Part shown: piece by piece, positions 44,546-57,707 of the stretch
Layout of the letters: every line of letters begins with the position of its first letter
Position numbering within the stretch: the stretch's first letter is position 1
NCBI GenBank assembly: GCA_030015575.1
Contig: JASDDO010000006.1
Coordinates: forward strand, 320,216,361 to 320,280,360
Source: Agapanthus africanus
Taxonomy: Eukaryota; Streptophyta; Magnoliopsida; Asparagales; Amaryllidaceae
Direction: 5' to 3'
DNA length: 64,000 bases
Position numbers and translations under genes: made by a program
Notes under the pieces: model-generated
The model's input: the letters and a program-made list of their open reading frames with translations, nothing else
The model's database searches: none
Told to the model about the DNA's origin: nothing

Positions 44546-45640
44546 CTAGTCTTTGATAGATTCGATTTTTGTCAGATCCACTGAAATGTCGTCACTCGAA
44601 ACAACATGCCCCAGAAATTGCACCTTGTCGAACCAAAAATCGCACTTGCTTAGCTTAGCATAGAGCTTCTCCTCCCGTAGAACCTGCAATACAATTCGTA
44701 GATGCTCGGCGCGCTCCTCTCGACTTCTTGAATAGACGAGAATGTCGTCGATGAATACGACAACAAACTGATCCAAGTACTTGGAGAAAACCCCGTTCAT
44801 CAAGTCCATGAATATGGCTGGTGCATTGGTAACACCGAACGGCATCATAAGAAACTCACAGTGGCCATATCAGGTTCGGAAAGCCGTCTTGCATATATCC
44901 TCTGCCTTAACCCTGATTTGGTGATACCCTGACCGAAGGTCTAGTTAAGAAAGCACCCGAGCGCCACCAAGCCGGTCAAACAAGTCTTCGATGTGGGGGA
45001 TGGGGTACTTGTTCTTCACTGTCACCCCGTTCAACTCCTGGTAGTTAATGCACATGCGCAAGGAACCGTCCTTCTTCTTAACCAGTAACACAGGAGCACC
45101 CTACGGGGAGGCACTTGGACGGATAAATCCCTTGTCCAAAAGATCTTCTATCTGCTTTTTTAATTCTGCCAATTCAACCGGTGCCATTCTGTACGGTGCT
45201 TTCGAGACTGGTGATGTACTCGGAATCAAGTCGATTGAGAATTCCAAGACGCGAGGAGGTGGTAGACCTGGTAAATCTTCAGGGAACACATCAAGAAAAT
45301 CCTGAACGGTCTCTGGGGCTGGACTCTCATCAACCTCCATAGCCGTCAATGCTTTTGGCTTGGCTCTAAACATGGCTGGTTCCAAAGACTCGCTTCCGCC
45401 TTCAAAAACAAACTCAGGGTGATTGGGAATGCGGAAAGTCACTTTCTTAGCTCGGCAATCGATGATCGCATGGAAGGTACTCATCCAATCCATCCAGAGA
45501 ATTGCGTCATAGCTTCCCGTCCCGATTAAAAGGAAATTCGCATAGAATTCCCTACCGCATACTACCACCGGAAATAACCTACACTCTTGGTTAGACACAA
45601 TAATTCCGTTACCCATACGTATCTTCCAACCCTTGGTCAA
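44546..45640 (-). pseudogene. E4 protease C-terminal part and reverse transcriptase remnant
   Basis: 45640-45101 covers protease (DAILWMDWMSTFHAIIDCR) and the protease-RT linker (SKAPYRMAPVELAELKKQ). 44848-44546 covers the RT palm with [11 protein letters not shown]. Both are in one frame, but stops interrupt at 45101 and in between. Neighbouring pieces upstream are in the same frame. Confidence 0.85.
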
Positions 45641-46012
45641 CGGCTCGTAAGGTATAGAGTGTGTGTCAACAAACTGCGTAGAAATAAAGCAATGCGAAGC
45701 ACCCGAATAAAAAAGAACTCTAGATGGTACAGAATAAACAAGGAGGGTACATGTAACTACTTCTCCAGAAGTCTCTGCCTGCTCGACGGACAGGGTGAAA
45801 GCCCGCCTCTGATTCCGACCTGTACCAGTATGCCTCTAACCAAACAACCACTGTTGGGATACCAGAGGTGGACCCCTATGAGCTGAAGTGCCGTACGACG
45901 GTTGATGTTGCTCGAACCCTCCCTGTAGCTCAGATCTCTGGGGACATCCGCTGACCCTATGCTCGCTGGATTCGCAAAGCAAACACTGCCCCTTAGGTCT
46001 GCGACAATCTCT

Positions 46013-46813
46013 CTACATGTGCCCTGGCCTCTGGCAATAATCGCAAAACAGAGCCCTCCGCTGCGGCTGCTGTGGTGAGAAAATACGCTTCACCTGCGTA
46101 ACACCCGGCCTGTGAACTGGGATCACTCCACATGAGGAAATGGTAGCCCATAGTGGAACTACGTGGGGCCTCCTGTCCACCGATCGTTGGCTCTTGGCCT
46201 TCTCTACCAATATTTCCTATATCCGGGCAGCGTTCAACACCTGAGCGAAGGTCTGTAGGTCGAGAGAAGCGATAAGCTGCTGCATTTCAATATCGAGCCT
46301 CTGCTAAAACCGTCTTGTCCTGGCGGCTTCGGTGGCTACCATGTACGGTGCGAAGCGACTCAGCCGGTTAAACTCTGCGGCGTAGACATCCACTGAGCGT
46401 CCATTTTGCTTTAACAAGATGAATTTCTCCTCCATCTCGGCCTTGGAAGTGGCCGGAAAATAGTGATCTAGAAAGCACGCGGAGAATGTGTCTCATTCAA
46501 TAGGTTTCTCTAGCCGGCTTTCCTCTATGGACCGCCACGTGCGGGCCCCGTCCTCCAGCTGAATCTTTTCCATGTTCACTCTATCATCGTCAGGGACCCG
46601 AGCGGCCGTCAAAAAGTTCTCCATATTGATGAGCCATTGCTCGGCCTCGAGTGGATTTGCTGATCCCGTGAACACCGCTGGATGAAGCCTCCTGAAATCC
46701 GAAACAGTACCAACCCGAACTTGTGTAGTCGGTACGAGGGCGCCCTCGAGGGCAGCGGGAACAGCCGTAGATCTCTCTAGAACGGTAATTGCTGTCTCCT
46801 GTACCGTCTTCAA
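46013..46813 (-). pseudogene. E4 gag remnant with zinc knuckle
   Basis: 46813-46493 holds VSDFRRLHPAVFTG, EAEQWLINMENFL and related capsid text, close to the E3 gag. The same frame continues to 46210-46013 with CDYCQRPGHM, the start of a zinc knuckle that is then cut by a stop. Confidence 0.82.
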
Positions 46814-47091
46814 TCCCTCAGGCCAGGAGATCGGCCTTCTTTTCTTGAGCCTGGGCTAGGGTCGTCAGTGTGCTGAGAATTTTCTCGATACGATTGTGGA
46901 AACCGGCACCTGAGGAGTTGCCCGAAGAGTCCATATTTCTGAAAGATGATCAAGAAAGAAATCAGATTTATTCAAGGATTTCATGATGATTCAACGAGAA
47001 TTAGGAGGTGAAAGGAAACGTAATAAAGCATGCATCAAGGGTAAAACTCAATCTAGGGATCCCCCGACGGAACCATGATTTCTTCAAAACC

Positions 47092-47105
47092 TGGCTCTGA
47101 TACCA
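47092..47105 (-). other. E4 primer binding site (initiator tRNA-Met)
   Basis: TGGCTCTGATACCA on the plus strand, nine bases from the 5' LTR, as in E3. Confidence 0.88.
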
Positions 47106-47114
47106 ACAAAACCA

Positions 47115-50100
47115 TGTCACGCCCCGCTTCTCAAAATACGGAATACGAGGAGTAACTAGACCAGTCATGCTCCTACGGTCAGGGAATAATCCCGTCGTAG
47201 TCACACTTCAGCTTCTAGCATTACATGGTAGTCAGTAAACAGTACAAGAGTAAAGGAAATCACAGTTCACAACTTTATTACATCACAATAAAAGAGTTCA
47301 AGATACATTTATTTTGCAGAATAAAATAACTAACCAACGAAAAACAATGTGCTCAAAGCAAAAGGGAATGGCGCTGATGTTACGGTCCAGCCCTCCGCGA
47401 TCTCGAAGGATATGTCATGCTCCTTGACTGGGTCCACTTCGTCCTATGAGCATGCACACTCAGGTCGTCAGGGCGACACATATAGAAATAAATATATATA
47501 ATGGGTACAATGCTAGTAAATATTAAAGATGCAACAGAATACAAAACATGGGAATAATTGACATCAAATGAATATGAACAACGCGATATAAGTATCATGT
47601 CGGTAAACCAGGCAATGTGTATGTCACCACTTATCAGTCACCAAGTCAATGAAATCAATTGGTGGAAAGGATGCTCGTGTTTAACGAGGGTCTCGTGCAT
47701 GTCCGAGACTACGGTCCACTGTTGTCCAGGACATAACTCTGCAGCCGTGCCGCTAGGCCCACGACCTAATGTATGTATATATATATCACTAATATCGAAT
47801 GATCATCTTCTAAGTCACTGTACCTCGCTAAATACGAGTTCAATTCCATCTTGATTTCCCCGTTCCCCAGGTTATAGTATGTGTTCAGATATTAGATAGG
47901 TTGTGAACAAATACGTATCGCTTTCACTTTCAATCACGTTTCCACTTATCAATATCACTTTCGTATTTACCACAACCCAATCACTAACGCTTATATAACG
48001 ACAATGCACAGCAGTCGCTAGGTCTCAATGTAAACAATCACTATGCAGAAGGTATAAAGTAAGCACAAAAATAGGAAAAAATGTACTGAACGGATATTCA
48101 CTAAATTATGGCACCCAATGCTATATGACTTACAAAATTCACTATAAATCACACGTATAGAATCAACCAAAATAATATGAAAGGCATACAATGTATACTT
48201 GATTATCTACGTGGTAAAATTAGTTTCATGTTAAACGGAATTTAGGTTAGGGACTTATCATCATTTCAAATCAGCGATCAGTTGCTGGAATTCCAGTTTC
48301 AGAACTGGATGTCTAACTTCGCACGCAGTTTACCAGGGGTTGTGTTCAGATTCAGATGTTGCCCCAGTTGAATAAAATATAGTTCTATCTGTTAGATTTT
48401 CAACTTATCAAACGGATTTATAATATCCTTTATGTCCTGTTTAATGTGAAGATGTAAGAAATGTTACTACAGAAACCGTAGAACACGTCGATACTCTAAA
48501 ATACAAACTAAATATAAAACGATGGTGAAACTGCACGGGACCAGATTTATGTGTTAGCTAACTAAATTATCTACGCGACTATAGGGGCTCCGCGCGTTTT
48601 CAGTTTTATGCAGGTATGTACATGTTATTAAATTCAGGTATCCCTGTGGAATGCTGCCCTGGACTGCAGTCCAACGCCGCGTTCCCCGTCAATTCTTGTT
48701 GTCGTAATCTATCAGTATCGAAAAATAAACTATATATGGTTCTAGATTATCAAGTCGGCTTAAATATGAGCTATATAACATCACATTCCAATCTGTATTT
48801 AATTTACGATGATTTTAATAGGGCAACATGCGCGGTAAAATTTCAGATTTGACGTAACTAGACAGAGGTATCATTTCATAGTGATGAAGTCAATATTTTC
48901 ATCTCAAATTCTTATAAATTATTTATTATCATTAAATGGATTTATGTGCCATAAATTCCACCATTGCAAAAATTAGTTTTAGTTTAGTTTTACATCGAGC
49001 AGTTAGCACAACAGAACAAGGATTTTCAGGATCTTATTTAATCTAGCCGACTCGAATATGATATCGATCCCTATAGTCTCTATATCTTTAACACTTGATT
49101 CTAAACTCAGTCCCCATCATTCACGCATAGAAATCCTAGCACTACGGCATCGTTGTAATATGAACGACCATTTACTACAACTATATAAATATATATAAAG
49201 TTTAAATGAACACTTAGCACTAATTAGTATAATATTAGCATGTATGATCAAATGAGGGGTTCACTTGCCTAGCAATAGACGACAACACGGCAAGCACGAT
49301 ACGGGCACGATCACGACACGGAGGAGTCACGGCACGATACACGCGCGACTCGCATGGCTCAGGTGAGGACTTGGGGCTCGGCACGATGCAGTGGGGTTGC
49401 AGTGGCGGTGGCAATGGGGCAGTAGGTCGTCGGCGGGTTTGCAGTGGCTCGGGTGAGGAGTCGTGGAGTCGCTGGAGGTGGTGTCAGCGGTGTTGAGCTC
49501 CAGTGGCGGTTGCAGCGAGATGGGACGCGTTCGGGTGAGGAGATGGAGTTGAGGAGGCGAGGAGGTCGGGGATCGTCGGTGAGGTGGAGCTGATGGTGGC
49601 TGCGGCGATGGATGCAGGGGCTCGGTGGGTCGATAGAGACGGCGAGGTGGCAGTGGGTTCGTGGCTTTAGTGGGCTCGAGCTGAAGGAGAAGGAGCTCGT
49701 CGACGTGGTGGAGCTGGTGGCGGCCGCGATTCGTGGAGTGAGAACGAGAAAGAGAGGGAATAAGAGAGGTCGGGAGAGAGAGAGAGAGTGAAGTAGAGAG
49801 AGACGAGGGAGAGATTGTGAGAGAGAGTGGTGGAAGGTTTAGAGGAGTTAGGCGAGGGGATCACGGTGACCGTTGGCGAGGGGACGAGGTCGTCGTGGCC
49901 GTTAGGGAGACAAGTCTCGCGGAGGTATCGGCGAGGGGGAGAGAGGGAGGAGCAGTGAGGATTTAGGGGAGATGATCTCGTGGAGTTGGCGAGCGGGGCG
50001 CGGGTCTCGTGGAGGTGGGCGCGATCGTCGCGGCGCGCGAAGAAGGGACGAGGGAAAAGAGACGAGAAAAGAAAAGGGAGAAGGAGAAGAAGAAACGTGG

Positions 50101-50292
50101 GGAGTCGGGTCGGGTCGGCGTGGGTCGGGTCAGTTAAGGGTTGGGTAGGGTTAGGATTTTTATTTTGAGTTTAGATTAGGAAATAATTTAATAAATAAAA
50201 TAATTTAAAAATATCTTTTAAAATGTGCAAAAATTCTAGGAAAAATCTAAAAAAATACGGAAAAATATATATACGGAAATTGGGGATTTACA
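47115..50292 (-). repeat. E4 5' LTR (3.18 kb)
   Basis: Begins TGTCACGCCCCGCTTCTC, ends GGGGATTTACA. Collinear with 39214-42367 with frequent substitutions and indels. No credible gene inside. Confidence 0.88.
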
Positions 50293-52443
50293 GGCATAAA
50301 CTCGCATACTCATCTAGAAGACCCATGAGTTAGCCCCTAACTATCAAAGGTCCATGGTATGCCAACGTGTTGACCTTGGGTGTGACCGGGTCGGGTCAGA
50401 CCGACTGGGTTTTCTTTTTTTATATTCGATCAGAAATTTGAAATCTAAATCAATTCAGAAATATTTATTGGAACAAACAAATTCGGGTTTTTGGACGGGC
50501 TTTGGAAAGGTTTGGACTAGCTGATTAGATTTTTTTGGGGTTTGGCTGATTATAATTATGAAAATCTTCAATAATAAAAACGTGTAGCAAATGCTACCAA
50601 AAACATAGGATGAAAAATAAACACTTTGATGGAACTATGATTATATAATATATGTTTAGAAATTAGCCTAAAGATAAATACAATACAATAAATTATATTG
50701 TGCACATTTTAGTATTTATAATTAAATGCCTATATTGTACACTTCAATTTGGATTGGGTAAAATATTGGAAGTGGTATTGATTGTGGTATTGGTTTGGCC
50801 CAATTTTAAGGCTAGAAGGGATGGATGGGTGTTGTACTAAATGCATATTCGACTCATAAATTTTGTAGCTAATATTTATAGAACATTTAAGAAACCCGGA
50901 AATATCGGTTGAGTAGGATCAAGTTCGGGTCAAACCGATGCAACTTCCACCCCTAGTTTTGAGATTGCAGGATCATTAAATATGAATACTGAAGAGCGCT
51001 CGGGACAAACAGGGAAAGCTGTTTGTTTTTCTTTTTACTCAATCCATAAATAATATAAAACTAAAATTCACAGTAGTGTCAATGATTTGAGCGGTAGCTT
51101 TCACTCAAATGTTAACGTTTTGACAATATTGCATGCATCCTGTGAATACCAAAGAATTTGTCAAAAGTAAATAAAAAATGCATGATTTGTCCATTTGTCC
51201 TTTTGAGCTGGTCTTATTGCATTATCCTGTTAATTTCCAATGTTTTAGGAGTCCTAACTAAATTAAATATATATTGATTAAAATGAAATATTTTAATGTG
51301 TAAGCAGCTATAACATAAACACAATGTAAGAGCATACTTGGTTGAGATGGTCCATTATTCGAGCCATAATAAAAATGAGAAATTAAAATTTTGAATCCTG
51401 CTATCAAATTAAATGCAATCGGTTAGTGGGTAGAAACTGATAAGCATCCTATAAAAGTGACGTTTTGAAAAAGAAAGGCTATAAACTGTTCATGAAATTA
51501 TTCATGTCGAATTTCTTAATTACTTTTCTTTTTCTTGACCTGCTCAAAATACATAATAAGCGGATTTAATTATTTTTGCATTGATTAATCTGCAGCGATA
51601 ATTATTTTCGTTTCTAGGGAAGTGGGGATATATAGGCATCTCCTATCTGGGAGAAGGCAAGCGATAGAACTTTTATATATGAGAAGCCAAGATATTCACA
51701 AACCGAATGCAAAATGATAACAAAACCTTTTAGATAGATATCATTGAGTGTGTATAACCTATAAAAAAAAATGAGAGAAAAAATAAAAATTTTGCAAAGA
51801 AAGATTATATTTTCATTGAAACTATATTAGGAGAATTTTACCCACATTTAATTTTGTAAAGATATTTTGGGAACGCTATAAACAGATAATTATAATATTG
51901 GATAAAAAAAATGGAGATTCTTCTTAAAATTAAATATTTAAATGAATGATATTTTGAGAATAAATAATTGATTAGGGGGCAAAATGCTTATTTTAGAAAA
52001 TTAGGGATATTTTATGCTAGTATAGCTAAAGTTAGGAAAATTTCCTACAATTTGGTTTTATTTAAAAAAAATCTGGATTTACATGTAACAAGAGAAATAT
52101 TAAAGAAATGAAAATATACCCATTGTAAGTTAATTTTCCGTATATTTGACATACGAATTTCATAAATATGAAATTTTATAACTTATAAATTATATAAAAA
52201 TAAACTTTTAAATTAATATGATTTTTCTTAAATCTGGACTTCGTATTTCTCGAAAGAGAAATGGGCAAGAATTTTGGTAAAAAGCCTAACCATAATCTCT
52301 TTAGTTTGAATGAGTAGTATAATGAGACAACCTAGTTGGGAGGGGGAAGCCGATCCACGGAATAATACTCATGACAAACCAATCATGCAATTAACAATAA
52401 AAAGATAAATTAATAACGGTGCGAAAATAAGTAAATAAGACTC
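50293..52443. other. Intergenic stretch without recognised gene
   Basis: AT-rich with scattered poly(A)/poly(T) runs. I see no gene, RNA or terminal repeats. Confidence 0.5.
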
Positions 52444-55400
52444 TATAATACCCAGTTCCTTTTCGAATAATTTCCGTATTTCCAAACAAAAATTACTAAA
52501 TTTTATTAACTTAAATATTTTTATTTTCCTAACCCAAACTATAAATTTCTCAATACCCTAATTCTATTTTTTACCCAAACCATACTTTTTCTCCTGGCCC
52601 ATTCTTTTCCCCTCTTTTATTTTATTTTTTACTTTAGCCCATGATCCCAACACCCAAAACTTGTAACCGACCCGATCCGACCTCTCCGACCCAACCCAAA
52701 CTCCCCAACGCCCACTCCCCTTTTTCTTCTTCCTCTTCTTCTTTCTCACCAAATTTCCCCACGACCCGCTCCTCCTCACCACACGTCCTCCACTTCCTTT
52801 GCGCTAACAACGAAGCTGATCCCCAACGGCCACGACGACGAAGTCCACGATCCCAACAACCCCCGCACGACCCGCGCTCACCTACGATGAGCTTCTCCAT
52901 CTCCCTCGCCAACCACCCACGATCATCGCCGCCACCTCGCGATCTCTCCCACGCAAACCCTAGTCGCCTATCATCTCTTCCTCTTCTTTTCCTCTCCTCC
53001 CGAGCACCTCCACCCAACCGCTGACCCACTCCTCCTTCTTCTCTTTCTCCTCTTCCATCGACTAAGCTTCGCCTTCGCTGTCGGTCACCTCCATGAGCAC
53101 CAGCGACCATCTCTGTAACCACCACGTCGCTGCCGCGGTTCCTAGCTACGACCACCTCAGATGACCACCGACGCTTTCAAGCTTCCAAGCCGACCCAACT
53201 CCATCCCCGGAGCTCCACCTTCATAGCCGACGAGCTCCTCCTCCTTCATCTCAAGCCCACCATCGCCTCGACGCCGACGTGCTCCTCCAACACGAGCTCC
53301 TTGCCACTACTTCACCTCCCCAGACCACTCCACCATCCAAACTTCCCCATGAACCCCCTGCACTGACCTAACCGCCTACCACCCTCGCCTGCAAGACATC
53401 GCCGGAGCCCCTCACACCATCTCGCCGCAACCCCGAAACCCATCGTGTCGCCACCGCTGCATCTTCGCCTTAGCCCTTCATCGCCTAAGATCTGCATTGC
53501 CTTCCTCCTCTGTGAGCCCCTCGCCTGGCTCCGGGCCGACGAGCCCCAGTTGTCACGGCAACCACCTAGCTCTTCATCTTCTGCCCCCGGCACCACCACT
53601 TCACCGAGACCCATCAAAACCCACGACTCAACCCTACCGCCTTCGCCTCCTTCGACTCGAGCTCCTCTCATTGCCGCACCCCCAAGCCGTACCAGCACCT
53701 CCAGCTCCTCGTCCCTGCGTTGTCAGCCGCCGTCGAACTCCGGGCATCAAGCCTCGTCTACATCATCGAGGCCAAGCTCATGCCATGCCGAAGCCGCACC
53801 ATGAGCTCAGGCCAGAGCCGAGACGTAGCTTGTTGTTGCTATTGCTGCTGCTGCTTGTGTGTTGTCGTCGTGCCGTGATCGTGCCCGTGCTGCACTCTTC
53901 GTAGTTGTTGTGCCCGTGCTGTGGTGCGTCATAGCTACTGCCGCATCCTCATCACCATCGTTTCATTGTCAAGGCAAGTTAAACACTTGCTTTACATGCT
54001 ATTTATACTATGTATATAGATATAATCGAAGTTTAATTATATTTTTGGAGTCTGATAAACGTGGCGACCCATATTCATGCGTCACATGACGAAATGAACA
54101 AATGATAAGTATAATATCCCATGGTTGGTGTATATAGTTCACAAATATCGAATCCCGTTCATGTTTGTGAGACAAACCAAATCCGCTATAGTTTCGAAAT
54201 GATGTGTTAAGTGCTCGATGCAAGCCTTATTCGAAAATAATATCTAAAATGGCAGAACTCATGATATTTAGACCCTAACACTGTTAAAAATGCTATGTAC
54301 AAATTTGGTGGCAAATCGATGTCGTTTTCACACATAAAACGACGCCCTAATTTTAATACCGAAACTTGCGTTTTACTGAACACGTGATACTGTTAATTTC
54401 ATAATTAATTCCAGAAAAATTCAATCACCGCGTGCCTGGGTCTTTTGCAGAGGGTACTGAATAACCTTTAACACGACGTATAGCCTTGCTATTAGATATA
54501 TCCTAAGGATATCGAAAACACAGAACTTACCTTACCTTGGATTGCCCCCCTTGACATGCATTTATACCCCTAAAACCTTGTTTAATTTCGAGAGTGTGCA
54601 GAGACAATTACCGCCGCATAGACAATTGTTTTTTTCTTTCCAATGGTACCAGTTTTACTAAATTCCAGTATCATTTGGTATTTAAATCATATTTTAAACG
54701 GATGACATGTACAGCAGATTTCGGTTATTTCAGCTTGCACCCTTCATCAATGATCTGATCATAACTCCTAAACCAAAATGACTATTGTTGATATGTTTCC
54801 TGCGCTATAAAGTTAACGCATAGCCCTAAAATTAGTTGACAGTAGCGTTGCCTAATTATGCTCCTAACAGAGAGTAAAATATGTTACGAAACGGACTTCC
54901 AGTTCAGAAATTGGATTTCCAGCAGTAAACACTTAAAATGAAATAACTATAACTAGCAAACCTGAAACCCGACTGACACGAAACAAATTTTTCTGTATAG
55001 ATAATTAAATATACTACCTACTCCTTTTATATCATTTTGCTTAATTATGTACGTGTGATTTTATATGATTTTTCTAATCCAACCGACACAGGTTGCTCAT
55101 ATGTTTTTAGCAGTGCATTTACTATATTCCCATCATGTCGCATGACCGTTATACGCTTCGTAAATAGTGTTCATTTGCATCGACATCCTAGTGACCGTGT
55201 TACCTTACCAAGTGATAAATGTTAGTGATTGGATTGTGGCAAGTACGATAGTGTAAAAGCGTGAATGGATAAGTGAAGTGACACGTACTTGTACACAATC
55301 AGCGGAACCAGTTAATTATTGCATTGTCGACATCGATGGGGCATATATAAGTGTAACTATAACTGGTATGTGACGGTTATGGAAGCACTTACATCAGTGT

Positions 55401-56257
55401 CATAGGTAAGACATCGAGTACTGTCCATTTATCTTGGATACCAGTCGAGACACGCTTAATGGAGATCCTGTCTCCATTTCTCGCATAGACTTGTCATGGA
55501 GCGACTACTATTTGGGTTCATGGTCGGTGTTGATGTAGACCGCGAGTGTGGGGTAGTTGGAGTGTGAGTTCGATAAACGGAATCTCAGGAGTCCTACTGC
55601 CGGCATATACAATGATTTCGAGAGTTATATGAATGGTATTTCTGATTCTTAGCGAGCGTGATTCGGGCCCGTGTTTCCTTGCCTCTGGGACCTATCCTTA
55701 GGTTGGGGATACTTCTGCGGTGGTTGACGCTTACACTTGGACTAACGATAGGTTTAGTAACTTGGACATTGAGACTTAAAGACTGATAGGTTTCGTGACA
55801 TGGACATTGCATTGATTACTGATTCGATACACCTGCTTTATTGTTTACCTGTACCGGTTACTTCATGCTCATGTCAACACTCTATATTTACTGTTTCATG
55901 TTCATCATCATTGCACGTGTTTACATATGTATTTATATATATTGATATTGTGTCGCTCTGACGACCTGAGTATGCATGCTCAGAGTGAGAAGTGGACTTA
56001 GCTCGGATCAGGATCTGTCGTACCTTGAGGATATTGCGGACATCTAGATTAGCGACGCCGGCCTCCATTAATTTCTATCTGGTTAGTTTTGCTTTATCCA
56101 TTTTAATAGAAGTAGTGACTGCATTTCTCATTGCCGGTGCTATGTTTACTGATTACCACATAATGCTAGAAACCGAATTGTGACTACAGCAGGATATTTT
56201 CTCGACCGTAGGAGCATGGCCGGCCTTATCAGCCCCCGTATTCCGTATTTTGGGACT
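52444..56257 (+). mobile_element. Tekay-like LTR remnant, plus strand (second copy)
   Basis: Starts near TATAATACCCAG (a TG start may have been lost), passes through a C-rich zone (52650-53950) and then matches 3060-5390 in order. It breaks off at 'cgtattttggga' where the TRIM LTR begins, so the terminal ~20 bases are missing. The C-rich zone gives several ORFs on both strands (for example 52634-53155), all compositional. Confidence 0.65.
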
Positions 56258-56931
56258 TGCTCACGGAACAAAGTGCCACGCCAAGTGTCATGCCTAGGAG
56301 GCGGGGGCCATCTTTTGAATCCGTGGGGGCCACCTCTTGAATTCGTGGGACCCACTATAGAACAATGGGGAATTTTCGGAATACATTCTGAAAGAGGGCA
56401 GATCTGTACTATAAATGGAATGATACCACTCTTCAATACAGAGACACCTTTTAAATGAATCGGCACTACAGGAGCTTGAGAACTCCGTAGTTAAGCGTGC
56501 TCGAGACAGGAAAGTTCTGGGATGGGTAGCCTCCTGGGAAGTGGCCCATGGTCGGGTCCGGTTCATCCCAAAGGATAAAACCGTGTGGTTTCGGCCAGAG
56601 AGGACAATACTCTCTATATTAGAGGTGGGGCGTGACAGAATGGTATCAAAGCTGGTCCCTCAACAGTAGGTCTATGGTTCGAGAACGAACCATTGTTCAA
56701 ACATGGGGAGAATATCGGGACCCGGTTCTTGCTCACGGAACAAAATGCCACATGGAACAAAGTGCCACTCCAAGTGTCTTGCCTAGGGGGAGGGGGCCAC
56801 CTCTTGAATCCGTTGGGGCCACCTCTTGAATCCGTCGGACCCACCATTAAACAATGGGGAATTTTCGGAATACATTCCGAAAGAGGGCAGATCTGTACTA
56901 TAAATGGAATGATACCACTCTTCAATACAGA
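56258..56931 (+). mobile_element. Cassandra-like TRIM carrying 5S rRNA sequence, 3' LTR truncated
   Basis: 5' LTR 56258-56637 (TGCTCACGGAAC.. to ..GGCGTGACA, 380 bp), PBS TGGTATCAAAGC at 56641-56652 for initiator tRNA-Met, a short internal part, then a second LTR copy 56730-56931 that stops before reaching the 5S segment. No coding sequence. Small size, tRNA-Met PBS and 5S in the LTR are the hallmarks of Cassandra elements. Confidence 0.82.
56463..56545 (+). other. 5S rRNA-derived segment inside the TRIM LTR
   Basis: GAACTCC.TAGTTAAGCGTGC (from ~56479), then a diverged middle, then GGGATGGGT..CCTCCTGGGAAGT (to ~56542) follow plant 5S rRNA in order, including the A box (AGTTAAGCGTGC), intermediate element (GATGGGT) and C-box region of the RNA polymerase III promoter. 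The 5' third of 5S is weak or absent. It is an LTR part, not a 5S gene. Confidence 0.82.
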
Positions 56932-57687
56932 TTTTATTTGGACATATCCACCCACCTCTCCAAAAATACCAAGTTGATTTATGGCACAGTATATCGGAGG
57001 TTTGGATAGATGCGATCGTTGTAACAAACTTTATCATATTCCCCCTCATTTGTGAGGTTTTTTTTTATTGTGGGGTCGTTCTTCTCTGCAGGCGCAAGCC
57101 CCTGCAGTTAATTACGTTATCGCATTGCGATAACCACTTTCTCCTTCTTCAGCAGTTCACTTCGTAAAGTGTGTATTTTTGTTTGTTTTGGTTGCCCGTG
57201 GATTGTATACGGGGACTAGTTTATGTTATCGCCCGTAAGGCTCGGGTTAGTCCAAATCCGTATATATGTTGGGTTTGGGTCAAGGATTTGCTTGACAGGG
57301 GTCCACGTTGTTAGCTTGGTTTGCCAACGAGAATGAACTTAGGACGCAGATTTCATATAAATGAGGTCCATCAGTTCATGGGATATTTGGGTTTGATCTA
57401 AAGATCGTTAGTCATATTTGAGATTAAGATCAACTTAGAAACAAATGAGCATATGTGCACAATTATATTAGTTTAAGGACATCGCGGTTCATTATCGTCG
57501 TACTTGTGGCGAATATCAGTTTAGGGACATTTCGGCCCAACATTCCCATTTTTGGGACGAATGTTAGTTTAAGCACTTCGGTCCATTATTCCCATTTTAG
57601 GGACGAATGTTAGTTTAAGGACATTTTGGTCCAACATTCTCTCTTTGGGACGAATGTCAGTTTAAGAACATTTCGGTCCATTATTCC
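56932..57687 (+). repeat. Foldback arm A (truncated on the left)
   Basis: Inverted copy of 57688 to about 58545. Ends in four to five units of a 48 bp tandem repeat (57475-57687; unit like 'agtttaaggacatttcggtccaacattcccattttgggacgaatgtt'-type text). The left end is cut at the TRIM. Confidence 0.8.
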
Positions 57688-57707
57688 TATTTTGGACCGA
57701 AATGTTC
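57666..57707. other. Palindromic centre between arms A and A'
   Basis: GAACATTTCGGTCCA (57666-57680) and its exact reverse complement (57693-57707) around a 12-nt loop. The outer ends of two arms abut here without filler DNA. Confidence 0.8.

Larger units (their letters stand above)
39214..50292 (-). mobile_element. E4: old Tekay-type Ty3 retrotransposon
   Basis: 11.08 kb, minus strand. LTRs 39214-42367 and 47115-50292, PBS 47092-47105 (initiator tRNA-Met), decayed polyprotein between. Flanks AGCAT (39209-39213) and GGCAT (50293-50297) are a five-base target duplication with one change. LTR copies differ far more than those of E3, so it is older. Confidence 0.9.

Noticed and set aside
52634-53904. 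Cluster of ORFs of 120-170 codons on both strands
   Set aside because: Compositional ORFs of a C-rich LTR zone; no domain, no exon structure.
2590-56257. The two plus-strand Tekay-like LTR remnants as the two LTRs of one giant element
   Set aside because: No plus-strand internal region, PBS or PPT lies between them, a host gene does, and neither has matching target duplications.
56463-56545. A 5S rRNA gene
   Set aside because: The 5' third is missing or weak and the middle is diverged; it sits inside an LTR followed by a PBS, so it is a TRIM component.
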